From Branchiostoma floridae (taxonomy: Eukaryota > Chordata > Leptocardii > Amphioxiformes > Branchiostomatidae): 64,000 nucleotides of DNA. Positions within the stretch are counted from its first letter, which is position 1. Each line of letters starts with the position of its first letter. The notes under the pieces were generated by a model. That model was not told where the DNA came from, did no database searches, and saw only the letters and a program-made list of their open reading frames with translations. The DNA lies in NCBI RefSeq assembly GCF_000003815.2, contig NC_049985.1, forward strand, positions 8,034,266-8,098,265. Reading direction: 5' to 3'. This document shows, in pieces, positions 1 to 17,729 of this stretch. Both the position numbers and the translations under genes were made by a program.

Positions 1-283
1 ACATTTTTATGGTGGTTTAATGTTTACGGTTTTCCTGGTAACCTCTTCAACCCACTTAAACCTCTGTGAAAGTATTTTGCTGGCTTCTTACCTACCCACT
101 CGATTCAACTGCAAACTACAAGCCACTAGGAAACTTTATTTTTTGGACTTTGGGCCCTCTTGCAAATTGGCACTGCAACAAAAAAATCAGGTTTTTGTAT
201 CTTTCGTCATGGACATGCTACAGCCTTGCCTGGTACCATGTTTGTGCTGTTTTTAACAACTTGGTACCTGTTGTTTGTTCCAG
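1..283 (+). other. Intron of the RNF130/150-like gene (3' part)
   Basis: This stretch precedes the first recognisable exon and ends in a TTCCAG acceptor at 278-283. The open frames across it disagree with the protein family until the acceptor and then continue into the real exon, so they are intron read-through. The upstream exons that carry the start codon and most of the lumenal domain must lie outside the window. Confidence 0.75.
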
Positions 284-8004
<7,721 letters not shown>

Positions 8005-11000
8005 CGACAACAAGGGTTGTCGTAATTGAAGGAGTAGGGTTGCACATGCTACCCACATTCTCCTTGTCAAATATATAAGAATATGTAAGCTGTGTATGTG
8101 CTATCCTGTTAGCATCTACTAAGACAAAGTTTGTTTTTTTCATGCAATGCTGTGTATGCAGTTAAGACCAAGTTCCAAAACAACTCATCCTCCTAGCATG
8201 GGCTAGATACATAATAAGCAGATTGTATAGTAAGCCATAGCTATAGCTACTGGTACATATGTATCTATTGCCAAAAGAAACAACAAACAACAAGTGAAAA
8301 GTTGAAAGTATGGAAACCTTTCCATCAGTCAATAGAAATAAGACATGTATGTAATTTCTCCAGAAGAGTTTATCTAAAAAAATATTACTTGGTAATGCAA
8401 AAAGAAGTATTAACAATGATTAGAAATGTATCTATGAGAGGTCACATGTGATAATCAGATCATTAAATTCATAACCACGAAGTTTATGAGAAACAGAATA
8501 GGACAAGAGGGTAAGTAGTTAACAGTGACACAACTAATATTACAGTTAACTTTCTTTTCTGTTTGAAATTAGAATGATGTCAATGTCCATTACATAACAA
8601 CTCATTAAATGAAAAAAAATTACGTAAGAGATGTTTTTGAAGTTAGTACTGAAAGTAAATTTAGTTGTTACTTAAACACGTGTATTTGTTACCAGGGTAA
8701 TATCAGTTGTGTAAAGTGCGGTTTGGGGAATGATTCAGGCAGCTTCGCTCTTTCCTGATCATTTTGTAAAATCATTATCATAGTTGTTTTCATCCCTCAT
8801 CGTTTTTATTTGGAAAAATAGATGTTTGACGAAACACTTTGTACCGAGTAATCTAAATTCAGAAGCGATGGGCACTGAAAAGAAGTGCTTCTTGGTACAG
8901 AGTACAGACTGTGGTGATACTAGTGCCAAACATTCATCCCATGCAACACCTTATCCGGGATTCTTTGTATAGAAAATTATAGTCTGTGTGTCCAAAATGT
9001 GTTTGTGATGTAGTCTGGACAGTGCATTCCTCTCCCAAAAGGTTATGTATGCATAACCCTAACTACTAGCTCATTTCCATATCGGATTGAAATTGTTTCA
9101 CCTTAACACAGAAAGGTCATACAGTGTATGGCTGCTTGTCAGAGAGGGACACAACTAAGTAAACACATTTATCGCATATAGGTTTCCTCTTACTTAGAAC
9201 AATGCAGACAAATTCACACCTTTACTTCTGGTAATGCCAATAGTAATTATTCGCATGAAAGCTCATGTAATACATATTGAAGATTTTCCACTGTCATACA
9301 ACACCAAAAATAGTAACTATTAGTATAAAGTACGGTTGTCAAGTTGTGATGAAAGTAGGTTGAGCTGTACTTAAGTTGATCTATGTTGTTTTCTTCATGA
9401 CATGAAATTCTAACATCAGCAAAATAGTGTAGCCAAAGAAATTGGAAAGGTTAGAAACAAAAACAGAGCCATAAAGGGCAGTGAACGGATTATGATTTTG
9501 GTATTGATCTAAGTCCTGGCTTTTTTTATTAAACTTTTAAAGCCTTGATATTTACCTGTATTAATGTTTTGTGTGTAGAAACAAAGTTGGGGTTTGGCTG
9601 TTGGTGCTCACAGTCAATGTAGACAGACTAGACTTCCATGCACTTCACAGCTTGGCCAATTTGATGTCATAGATTTCAGAATAGAAGCTTACAGGGTAAG
9701 GCAATGAATACATAATTTTGTCAGATGAACTGTAATCATATCTGAGAAGTCTGTACAGTAGAGAGCTACATGTATAACTCGTTTCCTTTGAGAGACATAG
9801 AAGATTGTTGGTTGATGGTTCATATTGTGTTGCCAACTGTGTAAATCAAGCTTCAGGAATTATTAGTGGGTCTCTATAACCTGCCATACCGACCGACTAT
9901 ACTGCTGTTTGTTTTTTCATCTTTGTAAAAGAGAACACCAATGTTTTTCAGTTTTCTAGCCTTGCAACCAGGAGATAACAATTAATCCCCTGTGCTTGTT
10001 TTGAACATGGTTGGCAGCATTATTTGAAAAAGGTTTGTTTAAGCCATGAGTCGTAAACCCAGGTTCATAAGTAATTATTTTGTATAGAGATTACATATAT
10101 ATATATATGATAACTAGTACAATGTACTACGGTTCTTTGTGGTAGAGAACTCACCTTCCAATGACAGCAGGTCATACAGGATCAGTCCATCATGCATATG
10201 GGGGAGGGGCAGGGCTGACATTCAACTTCAGATCTGTGATTGAATGATAGGATGATGGAAATGTTTGCTGTGATTGATGGACACCTGTCTCCAGGCTTGA
10301 GGGATGTGATTGACATGTGATTCGGTGTTGGGTTGGCTGTGCAGCACTGGTTGCTGCCCATGTCCGTGTACCTGTACTGTTGTGCGCTGAGTTTTGGAAA
10401 TGTGGGAAATGGGAAATGATAAAACTGATTTGATGTAAGTCATAGTTCACCCATAACATCAGTCGTAAAATTGGCATTAAAGTTAATTTCTTCTCAAGCT
10501 GAAAATGCAGCTGAAAAAAAGTAAAAATCATATTTGTGAGGTCTCAGTAACTGTGTGCCCTATCCAATCCTAAACATGTAGATATGTTCAATAGGGGAAG
10601 CTTGTGCATTATTTTGATATAATATATATGATCCTAGACCTGGTAGCCATACAGTGCTGGATGCTAAGGTGGTAACTACTATATGCTGGGATAGAATGTA
10701 GACATTGCAATTATAATGTATATCTTATGTGACAGGTAGTAGAAGATGCTACAGACTGTATATTGAATATCTGGGTTTACGCTGTGGTACAAAATGTAAT
10801 TCTAAGACAATTGTGAAACAAAGATCATTGTGAACAGGCTACGTGAATTTTTGGCAACTTGAACTGTTTGCCTCAGCAAGGGGTTCAGTGTTGTTTGATG
10901 TTCAGGTACCTCACAGGTTCTGTGAGAAAAAGATTGATTTTGACACAGCTAGGTCCTGTGTCAAATAATGTAGTGCTGTACAATTGTATACATGTATGTT

Positions 11001-11312
11001 AAAATCAGTTTTGCTTTTGTGCTGTGCATCTACATTTGAAAACCCCCGCCCACCCTTACCATTGTGGCCACCCACATGTAACATTATCTCAAGAATGTGG
11101 TTGAAGATTCTATTGTACATGTAAATAATGTTCACGTAATGCTGTAAGTCTTTGAACGTGTAGAGCAAGTAGACAACTTCATTATTCCACCAGATGGTGT
11201 CAGTGTCATGAGCTGTCTCCAAGTGTGACAGAAATTGTAGGCATGTAAACAAAAGCACCTGATAGTATATGTGATCACTTCTAAATTAGGAGCTTATTTT
11301 TGTGCACAAATG

Positions 11313-11318
11313 CAATAA
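11313..11318 (+). promoter_or_regulatory. Candidate poly(A) signal, RNF-like gene
   Basis: AATAAA is followed within 35 bases by CTGTGTGTC, a typical downstream GT-rich element. It is the best placed signal after the RNF-like stop at 8004. Nearer weak signals cannot be excluded. Confidence 0.4.
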
Positions 11319-11504
11319 ATAATCAGCACTGAAATGTTCAGCTCTGTGTGTCATTTATTAATGTTTAAGTTGCTAATTTGTTATACTGGTATACATTAAC
11401 AGATTCTGTATGCAAGGTCACAGAAGTTTGCCATCTTGATTCTGAAAATACAAAAAATTAAGTGTCCCACACTAATAAGTGTAACGGTAGTAGTGGACTA
11501 TGGC

Positions 11505-11770
11505 CAGGTTAGGAATGAAAGCCTAGGAGCAGTGGCCTAGGAGTGAACTGACTGGCCGGCGGATAGCTGAATAGACTGCAAAAGACTGACTGAGATCCCA
11601 TGGCAACTCTTTGTCCAAATTCTTCTCTTGGTATCCAGCTGACATGTCTGCTTGCAGGAGACATTGTCGTGGTGTTTGAGTTAGGGCCTGGTTTACATCC
11701 ATGATCTTGCACCCCTATGTTACAACATCCCCTAAAGTTAGGGGAAAGAACATGGGTGTAAACCAAGGTG
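11505..11770. repeat. Dispersed repeat copy A with internal inverted arms
   Basis: The segment 11505-11636 closely matches 15578-15713, both containing GGCCTAGGAGTGAACTG and CAAATTCTTCTCT. Copy A continues into an inverted repeat: GGTTTACATCCATG at 11690-11703 pairs with CATGGGTGTAAACC at 11751-11764 (one mismatch), around the small hairpin CCCCTAAAGTTAGGGG. A non-autonomous mobile element is likely. Confidence 0.75.
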
Positions 11771-12439
11771 ATGTACACAGGACAATGATCTCAAGAGAAT
11801 GCAAGAATGCCTGGCAACATGCCTTGTGAGACTGCAATCTGTGTGGAAATGGAAGAGTTAGTCAAATTTGGCCAAACAATGATACAGAAGGGATTGTTGT
11901 GTGTGTGTGTGTGTGTATGTAAAAGTTAAAGACGTCCTTGAGTCACAAGTGGTAACATTGTCTTTCTCATTTTCAAACTAACAACACTTTCACCCAGTGT
12001 GAACAGAGTTTTTACTCCATAGTTTCTTTCTAATTGTGATCCCGGGGTCTCATGACTCGACACTGATGGCTCACGCAACCTTTGGTGCTGTTGTTGTGCC
12101 ATGTGCATAATTTACAGCGTCTTTCTGTAGATGAATAGTGAGGAATCAAATGGAATCTATGTAACCTTAAGGCTGCACCTTCAAGGTGAGTGAACACCTG
12201 CTTCCTCACCTAATGACATAATTCATGTCAACAAAGATGGCAAGAAACACCTGCCAAACACATTTTTTAAATGTGGGCATGCAGAGGCATGGCATTTTAC
12301 ACTGCATCTAAACAGAAATCAGATACCAACACTTATCAGTAAAACCAAATCTTGTAAAAACGCACCCCTTTTGTTTTGGGACACAATGATAACTTTGAAC
12401 TTTCGAACTTTACAAAGCAGGACGGGTAACCGAGGTGAG

Positions 12440-12451
12440 TGCGCATGCGCA
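12440..12451. promoter_or_regulatory. NRF-1 type site in the PGRMC promoter
   Basis: TGCGCATGCGCA is a perfect palindrome matching the NRF-1 consensus YGCGCAYGCGCR. It lies 20 bp upstream of the PGRMC start codon in a locally GC-rich block, so it may act in the core promoter or 5' UTR. NRF-1 sites are common near starts of housekeeping genes; use here is inferred. Confidence 0.7.
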
Positions 12452-12471
12452 GGTATCACTTTCCGTGGAAA

Positions 12472-15438
12472 ATGGCGGACGGAGCGGAGTCTGAGGCGGC
12501 GCCCGAGTCTGGAGAGGGAGGCCTTCTGGCCGAACTCCTCTCCCCGATCAACCTTTTCCTCATCTTCCTGTGCCTCTATCTGCTCTACAAGATCGTAGGC
12601 GGGCGCCGCCCGGCGTCAGTGCCGAGCAAGCCGCGGCTGCCGCCGATGAAGAAGCGGGACTTCAGCCCGCAGGAGTTGCAGAAGTTCGACGGCCGGGGCG
12701 AGCCGGAGACCGAGGCGGGCCGCATCCTCATCGCTGTAAACGGCAAGGTCTTCGATGTCAGCCGAGGGAGGGCCTTCTACGGGCCGGGTACGTCAGGAAA
12801 ATAACAGTTCACACCCACTTACATGTATGCTGTGACCTTGTAACGGCTTTGCGGGTTGTGTCGTACGTACACAAAGCGTGGTCCAGACAGACGCAGCGGG
12901 CTGTGTTTACTTTGTGTTCTGTGAACGGTGCAGTTTAGAGCATGTGAAGTTATGTTCTTTTGTCCGACCAGCTCAGCAACATCATGCAAAATTATGTACC
13001 ATGAAGTGCATTAACATCTGCACATACATTTATCTTAAGTTATGCATACATAGTGATTATTTAAATGAGCCAATGTCAACAAAGTAGTTTTAGGATTTGT
13101 AAAATTATGTTATGGACGATATCATGTGTATCGTCAGCGATTTCACCAAGCCAAGGGAGAGAGAGAGATCATGGGCCTTGACTAAATTCCATCTGTTCTT
13201 TCAGCTTACATAACATTTTTGTAGTTGCAAAAAAATCCTCATGTCAGCTATCACAGAAATACATTACACACCTAGCCCGTGGACATTTACTTGAATGTAT
13301 TGACCAGATTTTATTATGCAAATTGAACAAAATGCATGATGATACCAGAGAACCAACAATGCAAAATGCATTCCTGCCCAGATAAGCTTCAAGGCCTAAA
13401 GGTAAATACTGCAAATACAATTGTTGGCACGCAACATCACTTCAGACAGCCTGCCAGCTGCTTAAAACTACAGTTATACTATGACGTACTAGTACCAGTA
13501 GGAGCTAAATCTTGTTCTCCAGGTACCCAAACCCATCACCTGAACAACTAATCCCATAAATGTAAAAAGATAGAACTTGTGACAACAGAAATAAGATGTT
13601 TGTCATGGTGAGAATCTAGCTAGATCCAGGCTTGAGCTCTATTTCTCAGGAGGGCAAACAAACAACAAGAAAATAGGTCAACTTTGGAGTGCCCAGGTAT
13701 TTGAAATCTCCAAGCAGATGTGTTGGGATGGAAGGGTGTTGGATTGTCTGGCTTTTCTTACAGTCCCTTGCCTCAACAATGGATTTGTAAATGGACCCTT
13801 TACAACCTGTAAAGGTTATTTGTGCTATCATTGCCCCTCCATACTAGACTTTGTAGTCAGACACTGTAACTTGACATATGGAAGCCCAAGTAGGAGATTA
13901 CATCATCTTCTTGTGTTGTCAGTTGTCACTAATTAGCATACTTCTGCTAGGTAAAAATTTTAACCTTACCAACTAGTTTGATTTATTCAAATCGTTGCTG
14001 AATGTTTTAAGCTGTAATCTTGCACATATTTATAATGTACAAAATATGCAGGTTAGGAGTCCAGATTCTAATCTACTGGTCGTTGACCTTTGCTTCTCTT
14101 GTGTAAAGAATTGGGAAACTTGTCAGAGCCCTATTGGATATTGAAAATCAGCAGACCAACTTGTCAGGCTGTGTTAATATGTATGAAAACGTACACTGTG
14201 GACATTTTGATCCAATGTCTGTGATTGTTTGTGAATATTTTGGAAAAATTTTAATGAATTGTGAAAAGGCATTCTTGTTAATTATTTAAACAATTAATGA
14301 CTGAAAATTTACAAGGCCCAATCTTTACCTTATTATAAGGACATCTTTAATATGAATGAAAAACCATGTTGAAGTTTCTTCAAATTCTTGCTACATGTAG
14401 TAACAACTAACATATTGCCTGTAGCTAAGGCCTGCCACAGACACAAACAAACACATTGTAGCAAAGGTGACGGTGACACAATTGGGCCAAGGTCCCCATA
14501 AGTGGTTTGCCAGACCTTATTTGTGATTCTGGCAAAACAGTGTATTCCCTTTCCTTCTAGTGTTTACAGATTGATATGAAGGTTTTTGGACCTTGCCATG
14601 AAATTTTAGACCTGTCCTAGATACCATACAGTGACCCCTTCCTAACAAAGTATGAAGGACAGTCCGATGACAAACAGCCAAACTGTTCAGTGCCAGCTGG
14701 AAACCTCTTCAGCCTTATCAGCTATATGCTTGGACCATTTGGTCCCAACCGGCTAACCTATATAAAATTCCCTGAATTTTTGTCTGGAGCATATTGGGTG
14801 CAAAATGGAGTTATGTAACAAGTGGCAATTAATAGAATACAAAGTTGTAAGATCAGGCCAAAAGCTTTTCAAAAATAGCAACTGGGTTAGAGTAATATTA
14901 TGAGCCCTTGACTGAGACTGATGTGTTTATCTGGCCCATACCTGACTGAAGCCTGTGTTCAGTTTCAGTCACCATGTTTATCCATAAACTTAGGGTCTTG
15001 CAATCATCTGAGATATGTGTATACAACAATAACATATTGATGACCTGATATCGTTATAACCTGACTGGTCAGGTCATTAGAGTTTTAACAAATATGCCCC
15101 ATTAAAAAAACAGGCACACGTCACCAATTTGTATGTATCATTCTAAAACTTAAGTAGCAGGAAACTTTCTGTACAGACACTGACAGACACGTACACACAG
15201 ACACACTTTCTTTCATCAATGTGCTTTTTGGCCATGCCTTGATCTCCACTGTTGAATAACTTGTTTTCTGACACAATTACAGAGGGTCCATATGGAATCT
15301 TTGCCGGGCGGGATGCGTCGCGTGGGCTGGGGACGTTCTCCGTGGACAAGGAAGCTATTCGTGACGAGTACGACGATCTGTCCGACCTGAACGCCATGCA
15401 GTGGGAGAGCATCCGGGAGTGGGAGCAACAGTTCCAAG
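12472..15438 (+). CDS. PGRMC1/2: Membrane-associated progesterone receptor component (cytochrome b5-like heme protein), 3' partial
   Basis: Exon 1 is 12472-12787 and exon 2 is 15283-15438, joined at phase 1 to give 157 residues of an expected 190-220. The start is the ATG in GAAAATGGCGGAC, just before an acidic N-terminus. A single membrane anchor (about residues 23-41, [17 protein letters not shown]) precedes the cytochrome b5-like domain that begins [16 protein letters not shown]. The heme-pocket segment [19 protein letters not shown] keeps both conserved tyrosines and the aspartate; in human PGRMC1 the second tyrosine (Y113) ligates heme. The stretch [21 protein letters not shown] resembles PGRMC2 more than PGRMC1. 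Exon 2 ends at a GTGGGG donor with no following exon. The family binds heme in ER membranes and supports cytochrome P450s and sterol synthesis. The missing C-terminus is treated as an assembly loss. Confidence 0.93.
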
Positions 15439-15577
15439 GTGGGGCATGTTATCATTGCTATCTTCTACACATAGGTACAAGTTGCATGTCCTATTTCCAA
15501 TACTGTGGACCAGTATGATGATGGCTGACTGACTGAGGAAAGGAGCTCAATGGTAGTAACATGTTTCATCATGCTAA

Positions 15578-15713
15578 GTTAGGAATAAAGTCTTGTAGGA
15601 ATTAATTGGCCTAGGAGTGAACTGGCTGGCCGGTATGATAGCTGGATAGACTGTAAAAGACTGACTGAGATACCATGGCAACTTATTTGTCCCTATTGTC
15701 CAAATTCTTCTCT
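15578..15713. repeat. Dispersed repeat copy B, truncated by the assembly gap
   Basis: This copy is in the same orientation as 11505-11636 and matches it up to the shared CAAATTCTTCTCT, where the run of Ns begins. The assembly therefore breaks inside a repeat that has a second copy 4 kb away. Confidence 0.9.
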
Positions 15714-15813
15714 NNNNNNNNNNNNNNNNNNNNNNNNNNNNNNNNNNNNNNNNNNNNNNNNNNNNNNNNNNNNNNNNNNNNNNNNNNNNNNNNNNNNNNN
15801 NNNNNNNNNNNNN
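15714..15813. other. Assembly gap of exactly 100 N
   Basis: A run of exactly 100 Ns is usually a placeholder for a gap of unknown length, so the true missing sequence may be longer. It lies in the PGRMC gene between exon 2 and its poly(A) signal. Confidence 0.98.
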
Positions 15814-15847
15814 TCATATCTCTGAAATAGGAGAGATTCATGTATGC

Positions 15848-16155
15848 AGGATTCGAAATGCCCAAATGTGCCACGCAACCAAGTTTTGTTTGGTGGGCCT
15901 TCTTTGCAAACTGAACTAAAAATTATATATTTTTCGTACATGTTTGAACTTGAGTGCACAGTTGGTCTCGGTTATAGTAGGAAACCTATGATCAATTGAG
16001 AAATTATGACTGGTTGTAACTTCAAGCTCATTTCATGTACCTGTACTGATATTTGGGCCTTGGAACTGGGGCAACCTGAAATTATGATGGGCAACCTAGC
16101 TTGTGCTAGTGTTGCGAAGTGGGCAACCTGATCTTAAAAAAGTATTTCGAACCCT
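15848..16155. mobile_element. MITE-like element with AGGRTTCGAAAT termini
   Basis: AGGATTCGAAAT at 15848-15859 and ATTTCGAACCCT at 16144-16155 are inverted copies with one mismatch. The 308-bp interior repeats GGGCAACCT three times and has no coding capacity. A related element with AGGGCTGGAAAT / ATTTCGAGCCCT ends lies at 44961-45321. Confidence 0.6.
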
Positions 16156-16315
16156 GTATGTGTGTTGGTACTATTGTGTATATTTGACATTTGTAACTGT
16201 AGCCACCTTTTGATCAAAGCCGTGAGAAGAGCAGCACAAATAGTCCCCAACTGTTATGGATACGTCAATGAAGGTTAGACATACAGGTAGTAAGATACGC
16301 CATGTACACGTTATG

Positions 16316-16359
16316 CAAGCAACTGGATGTATCTGGATATGATCATATCCAGTTGCTTG
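16316..16359. repeat. Inverted repeat with nested palindrome
   Basis: CAAGCAACTGGAT at 16316-16328 pairs perfectly with ATCCAGTTGCTTG at 16347-16359, and the interior contains the palindrome TGGATATGATCATATCCA. The block starting at 16270 (AAGGTTAGACAT) is similar to 46550-46612 in a LARP1 intron, so it belongs to a dispersed repeat. Confidence 0.7.
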
Positions 16360-17124
16360 AGTAACTGCTACTTGATGTGTCATGTCTGATGTTAAAACAT
16401 TTTAGACATGTCTTTTGTTTAAACATGTTGCAAGGTTGTCTCCATAAGCAGAGACCAAGTGATTTTTGCTAAAAAAATTACTCATAGCAGGGGATATTTT
16501 CTGATCATATCTGTCTACAGAATTCAGTTGTCTTGAAACACTTTTTGTACACATTCAAATATCCTTAGTATGATAGTCCCATCCAACTTGTAATATCTAA
16601 GCAATGTTAACATTTGGGGAGTAATCAAGTCGTGTACATGGCTTACTTGGTTCACTTGTAGGTACAGAATTATAGAGGACGCTGTTGAATGACATTTGGC
16701 ATGTCGTTCCCAGCAATCACCATATCTTTTCAGATTTCCTGATACTTTTGAATGAAGTGTAAAAAAATGTTTCCCCAAGAGTTGCGACTTACATAGATGT
16801 ATTCTGTACAGAATGTTTGACAAGTGTTTAAAGTATACAATTGTTGTCCCACATATGTTACGATGAATATCAAGAATTAGAAGTTACAGAATTACAGTAG
16901 GAATTTCTGATGCTTTGTGTCACACCATGATTTAGTCTTCTCACAGCAATTGCGAAAAGGAATTGTGACATTTTAAGGTATGATTACAATCCAATCAGTA
17001 TAGAATGCTACAATATATTCATGGTCATTGTAGGAAAATGGACATTTTACAGTCAACGTTCTTATGATGGTTTGGTCCATGTTGTTCAGAGGGTTGTAAA
17101 CTGAATTGAATGTATTCCTGTAAT

Positions 17125-17130
17125 AATAAA
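17125..17130 (+). promoter_or_regulatory. Candidate poly(A) signal, PGRMC
   Basis: AATAAA followed by TTGTTTTGCTTGG is a good plus-strand cleavage context. It would end the PGRMC transcript after the exon that appears to be lost in the gap. Confidence 0.5.
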
Positions 17131-17242
17131 TTGTTTTGCTTGGTAAATTTGCAGTCTTCCTGTCTTTATGGTTGTAGAAATGTTGTATTAGAAATGAATC
17201 AAGCTGGACAAAAGCATGACACTCACAAATACAAAAACAAGA

Positions 17243-17248
17243 TTTATT
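17243..17248 (-). promoter_or_regulatory. Candidate poly(A) signal, AKAP17A
   Basis: TTTATT on the plus strand is AATAAA on the minus strand, about 480 bases past the AKAP17A stop. It lies 118 bp from the plus-strand PGRMC signal, giving a tight tail-to-tail gene pair. Confidence 0.5.
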
Positions 17249-17729
17249 GAATGGAAAATTGTCAGTATTATGACATCTTGATGGTTCAACAAGGTATTTG
17301 TTAAAAGTGCTTCATAATGTAAAAGTGTTTCATAATGTAAAAGAACAACTAAACAAACTAAACATAGAAACTTCTTAAACTTAAACATTTTATCATTACT
17401 TCAGCTGCCTAACAAATCTTTGTAGTTGCCAAGCTTGATACATACAGTTCTCCTTGACACAAAGTGCCTATACTGACTACCTAACAATAATGGCCAATAA
17501 ATGCAACAAAACATTTTACAAAAGATGTTCTTTGTAGCCTTTCTCTGTGACTAAAAACAAAGTAAAATAACTGCCGAGTAGCTTTATCTGCTGGAAAATG
17601 AAACAAGACTGGCTTTACATGTATGTTGGGTACATGTCAACAGCCATGGTTTCAGGCAGAGTACTGCCAACATAAACAAGGTGCCGAGTATCCTAAGAGG
17701 TAGGATGTAATGGTGTTACCAGTGCCGGG

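Larger units (their letters stand above)
8005..12439 (+). other. RNF-like 3' UTR and intergenic sequence
   Basis: No coding exon is recognisable here. An AATAAA followed by a T/GT-rich segment at 11313-11318 could end the RNF-like transcript, which would give a 3.3-kb 3' UTR. The rest is AT-rich with short runs such as (AT)n near 10096 and (GT)n near 11899, and one copy of a dispersed repeat at 11505-11770. Confidence 0.5.
15439..17729. other. PGRMC 3' intron/UTR region containing the assembly gap
   Basis: No coding exon was found by reading both flanks of the gap for the expected C-terminal PGRMC motif. The stretch holds dispersed-repeat copy B, the 100-N gap, an inverted-repeat element at 15848-16155, a dyad at 16316-16359, and two poly(A) signals facing each other near 17.13 and 17.25 kb. 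Confidence 0.7.
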
